NCBI GenBank assembly: GCA_022768745.1
Contig: JALELK010000090.1
Coordinates: 1 to 47,248, forward strand
Direction: 5' to 3'
Source of the DNA: Lachnospiraceae bacterium
GTDB taxonomy: Bacteria > Bacillota > Clostridia > Lachnospirales > Lachnospiraceae
Length of the DNA stretch: 47,248 bases
A program made the position numbers and the translations under genes. This document shows, one piece after another, positions 1 through 6,053 of the stretch. The first letter of the stretch is position 1. Each line of letters begins with the position of its first letter. The notes under the pieces are model-generated. The model was not told where the DNA came from and did no database searches. It saw only the letters and a program-made list of their open reading frames with translations.

Positions 1-1694
1 TCCAGCATCTGATTTAATGCCTCTCTCTTGGAAAGAGATAAGGAAGCTGTCTTGAAAATAATCTGATTGGTTCCATCTACTACTGTGGTCTGAATATCCT
101 TTGTTCCTGTTACTTCCGCAATCTTTGGAACAATTTCCTTATCAGCATCTGCCAACGTGTAGTTTTCATTAAATTCAACTGTGGTTGAAGTACCGCCTAA
201 GAACTCAAGGCTGTAGTTCAATGCCTTATCGCCCTTGGCTGCATGAACGCCCATACCGATAAATCCGGCACAGATGACTGCCAGTGAAAGAGCAAAGAAG
301 ATATGTCTCTTTCCGATAAAATCTATCGTCTTTACACTCTTAGCTTTACCATAGAATTTCTCATTGCGAACTCCCACAGCATAAAGGGCATTCATAAGAA
401 TTCTGGTAATGACCAGTGCGGTAAACATAGAAAGGATAACTCCGATTGCCAATGTGATGGCAAATCCCTTGACAGTACCGGAACCCAGTGCTCCAAGTAC
501 GGCTGCTGCAATCAATGTGGTGATATTTCCATCCACAATTGCTGACAAGGCTTTTTTGTATCCTGTCTCAATGGCTGTTGCCACTGTTCTTCCTGCTGCA
601 ATCTCCTCGCGGATACGGGCAAATATAATAACGTTGGCATCCACCGCCATACCGATGGAAAGCACAATACCTGCAATACCAGGCAAGGTCAACGTGATGT
701 CAAATGCCCACAAAATAAATAACATCAACCCGGTGTAAAGTGCCAACGCAATGGAAGCGGCAACACCCGGTACAAAGTACATAACAATCAGGAAGACCAT
801 TACAATCAATAAACCGATACCACCGGCTTTCAAACTGCTTGAAAGAGCATCTCCGCCTAACTGTGCTCCAACAACTTCTGACTGTAATTCCTTCAACTCG
901 ATGTTCAGTCCACCGATTCGAATGTAAGACGCAAGACGCTCTGCCGCATCATAGTCTTCCATTCCTTCAATGATACACTGCCCATTGGTAATGGCTGCAT
1001 TTACGGTAGGAACACTTACAAACTGTCCATCATAATAAATACCAATGGATTCGCCCTTGGCATACGCAGATGTGGTTGCGTCTGCAAACGCCTTGGTTCC
1101 CTTCTCTGTCAGAGAAATAGATACCACCGGGCTGGAAGCGCCGGTCTGATCATTCTGCTGATAAGTTGCATCCGCACTCTTAACATCAGACCCCTGCAAA
1201 ATAACAGAACCGTTCTTTACCAAATCTTTGATATCATAATTTAACTTGTAACTTGCTGTGGCAGAATCAAACTCGTAATTCTGATTTCCATCTGCATCCG
1301 TCTGTGCAATAAAGTAGATGGAACCCGGTGTTCCCAATTCTTTTAACAGAGCATTTGCATCTGTGACTCCCGGAATTTCTACTGTGATTCTGTCGTCCCC
1401 TACAGGATACACACTAGCCTCTGTAGTAGCACTTTCGGAACCCAGCTCATTTTCGATACGTTTCTGGAGCTTTGTGACTGTGTCATTTAACTCCTCTGTA
1501 GTAGGCGTGTCCCCAACTGCCTGATAGGTAATGCTGACACCTCCGGCCAAATCAAGGCCCAAACGAATCTTGTACTTATCGTCTTTGTTTACGGTGGCTG
1601 TAACAATGTTAAATGCCAGATATCCGAAACCGACGATGCAGGCAAGCAATACAACTAACCATGCTATACCCTGTCCCTTTTTTAAGCGTTTCAT
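1..1694 (-). CDS. secDF: Protein translocase SecDF fusion (3' end outside window)
   Basis: SecD and SecF are membrane partners of SecYEG that use the proton gradient to help complete protein export. Translation from the ATG at 1694 gives an N-terminal membrane segment, the DLAGGVSI motif after it, a large extracytoplasmic P1 domain, then the SecD membrane domain with the signature GMAVDANVIIFARIREE. The chain continues without a stop into SecF: a new membrane segment near residue 460 and the SecF motif LEFLGGTSTTVEF near residue 498. It is therefore a single-chain SecDF; the SecF membrane domain lies beyond position 1. AAGGAGAG precedes the start. The start overlaps the stop of the SCIFF maturase in an ATGA arrangement, so the two are translationally coupled. 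The identification is firm; only the missing end is unknown. Confidence 0.95.
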   Translation of the reverse strand, partial: MKRLKKGQGIAWLVVLLACIVGFGYLAFNIVTATVNKDDKYKIRLGLDLAGGVSITYQAVGDTPTTEELNDTVTKLQKRIENELGSESATTEASVYPVGDDRITVEIPGVTDANALLKELGTPGSIYFIAQTDADGNQNYEFDSATASYKLNYDIKDLVKNGSVILQGSDVKSADATYQQNDQTGASSPVVSISLTEKGTKAFADATTSAYAKGESIGIYYDGQFVSVPTVNAAITNGQCIIEGMEDYDAAERLASYIRIGGLNIELKELQSEVVGAQLGGDALSSSLKAGGIGLLIVMVFLIVMYFVPGVAASIALALYTGLMLFILWAFDITLTLPGIAGIVLSIGMAVDANVIIFARIREEIAAGRTVATAIETGYKKALSAIVDGNITTLIAAAVLGALGSGTVKGFAITLAIGVILSMFTALVITRILMNALYAVGVRNEKFYGKAKSVKTIDFIGKRHIFFALSLAVICAGFIGMGVHAAKGDKALNYSLEFLGGTSTTVEFNENYTLADADKEIVPKIAEVTGTKDIQTTVVDGTNQIIFKTASLSLSKREALNQML

Positions 1695-3070
1695 TTTCTC
1701 TCTCCTTCTTCTTTTGCAGCCAATGCCGCTTTTATCATAATCGCACACTCAACTCGCTTCTTTTGAAGTGCGCACCCAATATCATATGCATTGTGAATAT
1801 CCCCGTGGAAATTGTAGGAATTTGCTGCACAACCGCCACTGCAATAGAATCTTGCGAAACACTCTCTACATTTGTCCTTGGCATAAACATTACAACTCTT
1901 AAAGGAATCTCTAAGGTCGGTGTTTACCACACCATCGTCAACATTTCCCATTAAAAAGTCCTTATTTCCAACAAACTGGTGACAAGGATACAAATCTCCG
2001 GTAGGTGTCACCGCCAGGTACTCTGTCCCGGAACCACATCCCGACAAACGTTTTGCCACGCATGGACCACCTTCCAAATCAATCATAAAGTGAAAGAAAT
2101 TAAAGTCCTTCTCCGTTCCGTGACGTTTTACCATCTCCAGAGCCAGGTTTTCATACTCTTCAAAAAGCTGTGGCAAATCCTCTTCCCTGATAGCGTAATC
2201 ATCTGTCTCCTGAGCAACCACCGGCTCCACGGAAATCTGTTTAAATCCCAAATCTGCCAGATGTAAAACATCCTTAGAGAAGTCCAGATTGTTTCTGGTA
2301 AACGTACCTCTCACATAATATTTTTCCTGCTTACGGCTGTCTGCAAACTTCTGGAATTTCGGAACAATCAAATCGTAACTGCCTGCCCCCTTGCGGAAAG
2401 GACGCATACGGTTGTGAACCTCCGGGCGACCGTCGATACTCAGTACCACGTTGCCCATTTCCCTGTTGGCAAACTCCATAATATCATCATCCAGAAGCAC
2501 ACCGTTTGTGGTCAGTGTGAATCGGAACTTTTTGTCATGTTTTTCTTCCAGGCTGCGGCCATATGCCACCAGATCCTTTACCACCTGGAAATTCATCAGA
2601 GGTTCCCCTCCAAAGAAATCCACCTCTAAGTTTCTCCGGTTACCGGAATTGGCTACCAGAAAATCCAGAGCTTTCTTTCCCACCTCATAACTCATCAGTT
2701 CACGCTTGCCGTGATACTCGCCCTCTTCGGCAAAGCAATAACGACATGCAAGATTACAGTCATGCGCAATATGTAAACAAAGAGCCTTAACCACAGTAGG
2801 TCTCTTTGCAAAGTCCGTAATATACGGTTCGTAATTGTCTTTTGAAAATAAATCTTCGCTGGCGATTAGGTCAGAAATCTCCTGCCATGCCTCCTCCAAG
2901 TCTGATGCCTGGTCAGGATACTTTTTAGAAAGTTCCTCAAAGATGGCATCCTTGTCTGAGGTCTCATACATCGCAATCATATCATAGGTCAAATCGTCTA
3001 CCAGATGAATGGCACCGCTGTTGACATCAATCACAATGTTATAACCGCCCATTTTGTATTGATGGACCAA
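1691..3070 (-). CDS. scfB: SCIFF peptide radical SAM maturase (thioether-forming, SPASM domain)
   Basis: This enzyme family uses S-adenosylmethionine and iron-sulfur clusters to install thioether crosslinks in the SCIFF peptide encoded just upstream. The radical SAM motif CX3CX2C is at residues 105, 109 and 112 (CNLACRYC). The C-terminal third carries the cysteine-rich SPASM region for auxiliary clusters (CGSGTEYLAVTPTGDLYPC, then CRECFARFYCSGGC). I chose the TTG at 3070 rather than the upstream GTG at 3094: AAGGAGG lies six bases before the TTG, and the resulting start MVHQYKMGGYNIV resembles the N-terminus usual for this family (from memory). The longer reading would translate the ribosome site itself. 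Length is then 459 residues. The end overlaps secDF by four bases. Confidence 0.95.
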   Translation of the reverse strand: MVHQYKMGGYNIVIDVNSGAIHLVDDLTYDMIAMYETSDKDAIFEELSKKYPDQASDLEEAWQEISDLIASEDLFSKDNYEPYITDFAKRPTVVKALCLHIAHDCNLACRYCFAEEGEYHGKRELMSYEVGKKALDFLVANSGNRRNLEVDFFGGEPLMNFQVVKDLVAYGRSLEEKHDKKFRFTLTTNGVLLDDDIMEFANREMGNVVLSIDGRPEVHNRMRPFRKGAGSYDLIVPKFQKFADSRKQEKYYVRGTFTRNNLDFSKDVLHLADLGFKQISVEPVVAQETDDYAIREEDLPQLFEEYENLALEMVKRHGTEKDFNFFHFMIDLEGGPCVAKRLSGCGSGTEYLAVTPTGDLYPCHQFVGNKDFLMGNVDDGVVNTDLRDSFKSCNVYAKDKCRECFARFYCSGGCAANSYNFHGDIHNAYDIGCALQKKRVECAIMIKAALAAKEEGERK

Positions 3071-3098
3071 AATCTTCCTCCTTATAAAACGCACAAAT

Positions 3099-3122
3099 GA
3101 CCGAACGCATATGCGTACGGTC
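3099..3122. promoter_or_regulatory. Near-perfect palindrome between SCIFF peptide and maturase genes
   Basis: GACCGAACGCAT is followed directly by its near reverse complement ATGCGTACGGTC, with a single A-A mismatch. In RNA this forms a compact hairpin of about 11 pairs just before the maturase ribosome site. No long T tract follows it, so it is more likely to act as an mRNA-stabilising or partial-termination stem that keeps peptide output above enzyme output than as a full terminator. That role is inferred from its position. Confidence 0.5.
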
Positions 3123-3157
3123 GTATGTTGCTTGGTATAGCTTATTCAGTTACCGAA

Positions 3158-3301
3158 CTACTTTGTGTTCTCGCAGCTCTGGTTTCCTACTGTACAAGAA
3201 GTCTTACATGCTGACTGGCAAGATGTCTGGCACTCACCGCATCCACCCTTCTTTACTGTGTTCTGAAGCTTCTTTGTATTTAATGTCTGCACGTGTTTCA
3301 T
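3158..3301 (-). CDS. scfA: SCIFF ribosomally made peptide precursor (six cysteines)
   Basis: This 47-residue peptide is the substrate of the adjacent radical SAM maturase. Six cysteines fall between residues 21 and 43 with spacing CX2CX3CX3CX3CX6C (GGCGECQTSCQSACKTSC, then a last Cys in NQSCEN), the definition of the 'six cysteines in forty-five residues' family. The leader MKHVQTLNTKKLQNTVKKGG matches the conserved start of the family. AGGAGAT precedes the ATG at a good distance. The peptide is near-universal in Clostridia and its final biological role is not established. The gene is separated from the maturase by about 87 bases containing a palindrome. Confidence 0.95.
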   Translation of the reverse strand: MKHVQTLNTKKLQNTVKKGGCGECQTSCQSACKTSCTVGNQSCENTK

Positions 3302-3358
3302 AATACTATCTCCTATCTTTTCTTAAAAATCTAACGAAAGCATCGTCACTTGGTTGTA

Positions 3359-3367
3359 ATTATATCA
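3359..3367 (-). promoter_or_regulatory. Extended -10 promoter for the SCIFF gene
   Basis: On the minus strand TGATATAAT gives a perfect TATAAT with the extended TG element, about 58 bases before the SCIFF start codon. No convincing -35 is seen at 17 bases, which is acceptable for an extended -10 promoter. Confidence 0.55.
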
Positions 3368-3407
3368 TAGGAAAGCCCAAAGGAAAAGCCTTTTTTACGC
3401 TTTTCTC

Positions 3408-3773
3408 CTAACTAATCATACCTCCCAACATACCGGAAGCAATACAGATTGCCGCGGCTGTGGCCCCGGTAATCAGATTCGGCAACGAGCCCATACCAAT
3501 GATGATTCCGATTCCAATGAGAATTGCCGCATAAATGGCTCCCACCAGCATTCCCCAGATAAATTTTCGTTTTCCTTTGCATTTACCTATAATGTATCCC
3601 CCAAGCATACAGGAAATCACATAAACCGCCACCACTCCTATTCTGGCTACCATCTCCTCCTTGTCTGCCTTGGATACCACAAATGCCAAAACCACCAGCA
3701 ATAACCCTGTAACGATATACATTGCAAGAATTGTCTTTATCAGAGACCCTGTATTTTTCTTTTCCTGTTTCAT
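3408..3773 (-). CDS. TIGR04086-like small membrane protein
   Basis: A protein of about 121 residues with four predicted membrane helices: TGSLIKTILAMYIVTGLLLV, then IGVVAVYVISCMLGGYIIG, then a helix containing GMLVGAIYAAILIGIGIII, then a glycine- and alanine-rich last helix ending SGMLGGMIS. The pattern, with small residues in the last helices, fits the TIGR04086 (YrzE-like) family, which in Clostridia often lies beside SCIFF and Sec accessory genes. Function is unknown. The frame opens at a TTG at 3812, with further ATGs at 3803 and 3773. I favour 3773 because it removes a charged tail (FQGNRRDKK) not expected in the family, but the ribosome site there (GGGAT) is weak. Confidence 0.75.
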   Translation of the reverse strand: MKQEKKNTGSLIKTILAMYIVTGLLLVVLAFVVSKADKEEMVARIGVVAVYVISCMLGGYIIGKCKGKRKFIWGMLVGAIYAAILIGIGIIIGMGSLPNLITGATAAAICIASGMLGGMIS

Positions 3774-3827
3774 TTTCTTATCCCGCCGATTCCCTTGAAA
3801 CATTCTATGCAAACCCTATGTAATTTA

Positions 3828-3856
3828 TTGCATTTTCTTTGGAGAAATGATACAAT
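3828..3856 (+). promoter_or_regulatory. Promoter for the plus-strand membrane protein
   Basis: TTGCAT, a 17-base spacer and TACAAT, with the extended TG one base before the -10. The transcript would start near 3863 and reach the AGGAGG ribosome site at about 3872. The match to a vegetative promoter is good. Confidence 0.7.
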
Positions 3857-3885
3857 GTGTAGCGATACTTTTAGGAGGATTTAGA

Positions 3886-4359
3886 ATGAGTACAGGATTA
3901 ATTATATTACTTGTTGTCACCGCGATTGTGGTTGGCATTACCATTGCTCTTTATTTCTTAGGCAAGAGAGCAGAAAAGAAAAAGGCAGAACAGGACGAGC
4001 AGGTAGAGGCTACCGCACAAAACGTCTCCATGTTGATTATTGACAAAAAGAAGATGAAGTTAAAAGATGCAGGTTTACCTGATGCCATCGTGGCCCAGAC
4101 TCCTGCTTATGCACGTATTTCCAAGGTTCCTATCGTAAAAGCAAAGGTTGGACCTAAGGTAATGACCTTGATTTGCGACGCTATGATTTTTGATGAGATT
4201 CCGGTAAAGAAAGAAGTAAAAGCCCGTGTCAGCGGACTTTACATCACCAGCGTCCGCGGATTACACGGAAAGACAGAAGACCCAAATGCAGGCAAAAAGA
4301 AAAAGGGCTTGCGTGCTTGGGCACTCAGAAAGCAGAAAGAATTAAAGGCGAACCAATAG
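3886..4359 (+). CDS. Single-pass membrane protein of unknown function
   Basis: A 157-residue protein: a short N-terminus, one membrane helix (residues about 4-24, GLIILLVVTAIVVGITIALY), a lysine- and glutamate-rich stretch, then a mixed soluble domain and a very basic C-terminus (GKKKKGLRAWALRKQK). By the positive-inside rule the soluble part faces the cytoplasm. The topology recalls YajC, and its neighbours are Sec genes, but the sequence does not carry a YajC motif that I recognise, so no function is assigned. I chose the ATG at 3886 because AGGAGG precedes it at seven bases; an in-frame ATG at 3847 has no such site. It is the only confident plus-strand gene in the window. Its last codons and TAG lie in the first bases of the giant hairpin that follows. 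Confidence 0.85.
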   Translation: MSTGLIILLVVTAIVVGITIALYFLGKRAEKKKAEQDEQVEATAQNVSMLIIDKKKMKLKDAGLPDAIVAQTPAYARISKVPIVKAKVGPKVMTLICDAMIFDEIPVKKEVKARVSGLYITSVRGLHGKTEDPNAGKKKKGLRAWALRKQKELKANQ

Positions 4360-4889
4360 GGACGGATACCAATGGCACCCTAGTCCGGTACTAACGGCTC
4401 CTAGGTCTGTCCCCTTTGGACCGGATGATTTGTTTATAAGCAGGCTTTTCGGCTGGGCTTTGTTGCCTGGACTCGGGAGGACTGCTTTTTTATTATGGGA
4501 AGAAGATTTACAGTTTCTATTAATACGGATTTTGTTTGAAAGGAACTGTCTCTTTCACGGCTTCGACTTTTCGCTAAGGATGTGTTCGTCGTTGGCAGAT
4601 ATTTAGGCACCCGCTTCATAAGAGGTTTGCTCTGCAATCATATCTGCCACAGACGAACATCATCCCAGCGATTGTCGAACCTTGAAAAGACAGTTTTAAT
4701 ATAGAAAACAAAATCCGTATTTTAGAGATACGTAAAGATTTCGACATAATAAAAAAGCAGCCCTCCCGAGTCCAGGCAACAAAGCCCAGCCGGAAAGCCC
4801 GCTATTTCATTCATCCGGTCCAAAGGGGACAGACCTAGGAGCCGTTAGTACCGGACTAGGGTGCCATTGGTATCCGTCCCTATTGGTTC
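4350..4889. repeat. 540-bp giant hairpin with RAYT-type 22-bp repeat ends
   Basis: The whole interval is one long imperfect inverted repeat. Bases 4350-4428 pair perfectly with 4811-4889 (79 bp each). Inside lie further matched blocks, including one with CTGCTTTTTTATTATG in both arms, one with ATACGGATTTTGTTT, and a block ending GGCAGATAT, with bulges between them and an apex near 4590-4640. The outer ends carry the cap GGGACGGATAC and two 22-bp units in mirror image (4370-4391, 4392-4413 and 4826-4847, 4848-4869), the same grammar as the repeats around the RAYT at 18.4-19.5 kb. Both strands read T-rich tracts after GC-rich stems, so it can serve as a bidirectional terminator for the converging genes on each side. 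No protein is encoded. It is probably a non-autonomous relative of the RAYT element. Confidence 0.9.
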
Positions 4890-5310
4890 ACTCCGGGATA
4901 ACGCGAATCTGTAGCCTGTTGGTGGCTAGCAAATCTGCTCCGCTGTATAGGTCATACACCAGTTCCACCTGCATGTGTCCGGTGTTCTCATGGGATGTCT
5001 GCAAATCGTAGGTGTGGGTGTGCACCTCCAGATCCAGTCTGCCCATAGGAAGCTGTAAGGCTGTCCGGGTTCTCTGTCCCGGCAAAAAATCCATAGTTCT
5101 CTCCTCGGCTCCGCGATTTTCCATAAAGCAACCATCTTCCTTTAATGTCAAGGTTGTCTCCACCCGTCTTCCCGCCTGTTCCATAGCATAAACCAAAGTT
5201 GCCATCTCATCTGCAATATCACAACTCCCCCGGTAGTTTGCCCGGCTCTCATCCTTTTGTCCGTCCACCATCTGTGTGGTTATAATTTCAATCTGTACCT
5301 GATTGCTCAT
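4888..5310 (-). CDS. DUF1934 (YwiB-like, calycin fold) protein
   Basis: A 140-residue soluble protein with the pattern of the DUF1934 family: two N-terminal strands, a central region TLTLKEDGCFMENRGAEE, then LQLPMGRLDLEVHTHTYDL and a C-terminal strand MQVELVYDLYSGADLLATN. The family is predicted to form a small beta-barrel; its function is unknown. The gene is 43 bases upstream of spoIIR's end, in the same orientation, so it may be co-transcribed with the sporulation genes. The TGA stop overlaps the end of the giant hairpin (the complement of GGTTCA). GGAG precedes the start. Confidence 0.8.
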   Translation of the reverse strand: MSNQVQIEIITTQMVDGQKDESRANYRGSCDIADEMATLVYAMEQAGRRVETTLTLKEDGCFMENRGAEERTMDFLPGQRTRTALQLPMGRLDLEVHTHTYDLQTSHENTGHMQVELVYDLYSGADLLATNRLQIRVIPE

Positions 5311-5353
5311 TTATTTCTCCTCTGTGAAAAACTTTTTCTCTGCTATCTAAGTA

Positions 5354-5968
5354 TTATAACCTATCTTCCAACCCGGTTAAATATTTAAAACGAATTTCCT
5401 TATTAGGACTTTCTATGAGTTTTTTGTATTCATACAGAGTAAAGACCTGATACATCTGTTTTTTCTCACTTTTTTCCACAATCTCGTATGTATTCCCGGC
5501 AAAACACATATTGGGATACATCACGCACCACCAGTTTGCACCTTTCGCCTCTCCAATTTCTACCTGTAAGGAAGTGTACTCTCCTGCCGGCATATGGTAA
5601 GGTCCATATTCTTTTACCGGGAAATCCACCTGTTCTACCTTTGCGCTCACAGGATAATCGTATCCCTTGTCCACAATTTCCTTTTCAGCCACCGCCTGAA
5701 TGTCCCCCAGATGCAACTGTATCATCTGCAGGGTTTCTTTTTTCGTGTGGACTCCCTTTAGCAAACCGCTGACATAGGCGCCCACCTGATTTCTCACCTG
5801 TAATTTTAGTTTTTGATCCTCCGCAGAATCACTGTTTGCCAGCACGTGAAAACGCACCACTTCATCCGCATATATTTTTTGTAAATGGCTCTGTTGATAT
5901 GTCAAAATCCCCACTGTCGTCACCAGCAACAAGCCCAACAATATTTTTTTACTATTATTAAATTTCAT
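5354..5968 (-). CDS. spoIIR: Stage II sporulation protein R
   Basis: SpoIIR is made in the forespore and exported to the space between the two septal membranes, where it triggers SpoIIGA to process pro-sigma-E in the mother cell. The 204-residue protein has a signal-anchor (ILLGLLLVTTVGILTYQ) and the family core RFHVLANSDSAEDQKLKLQVRNQV, followed later by ANWWCVMYPNMCF. The ATG at 5968 follows GGAGGAATAAA; a GTG at 5986 would place that ribosome site inside the gene. A promoter resembling sigma-F/sigma-G sites lies directly upstream (6024-6053). Identification is firm. Confidence 0.95.
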   Translation of the reverse strand: MKFNNSKKILLGLLLVTTVGILTYQQSHLQKIYADEVVRFHVLANSDSAEDQKLKLQVRNQVGAYVSGLLKGVHTKKETLQMIQLHLGDIQAVAEKEIVDKGYDYPVSAKVEQVDFPVKEYGPYHMPAGEYTSLQVEIGEAKGANWWCVMYPNMCFAGNTYEIVEKSEKKQMYQVFTLYEYKKLIESPNKEIRFKYLTGLEDRL

Positions 5969-6023
5969 TTTATTCCTCCACATCACTGTCTCCTGCTTAT
6001 TGCAGAAGTAACCCTTCTACTGA

Positions 6024-6053
6024 CAGTATGGGAATAAAACCTCATCTTATTCA
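6024..6053 (-). promoter_or_regulatory. Sigma-F/sigma-G-like promoter for spoIIR
   Basis: Read on the minus strand: TGAATA, 17 bases, CATACTG. The known Bacillus sigma-G consensus is TGAATA-17/18-CATACTA, and sigma-F recognises similar sites. spoIIR is a forespore gene in Bacillus, so the match has biological support. The -35 overlaps the stop codon of the upstream germination gene. Confidence 0.6.

Noticed and set aside
303-738. Plus-strand frames at 303-545 and 409-738
   Set aside because: They are antisense to the secDF coding sequence, which has a clear continuous protein match.
4434-4637. 67-codon frame inside the 4.35-4.89 kb hairpin
   Set aside because: It lies entirely in the stem and apex of the repeat, has no ribosome site, and its product has no recognisable feature.
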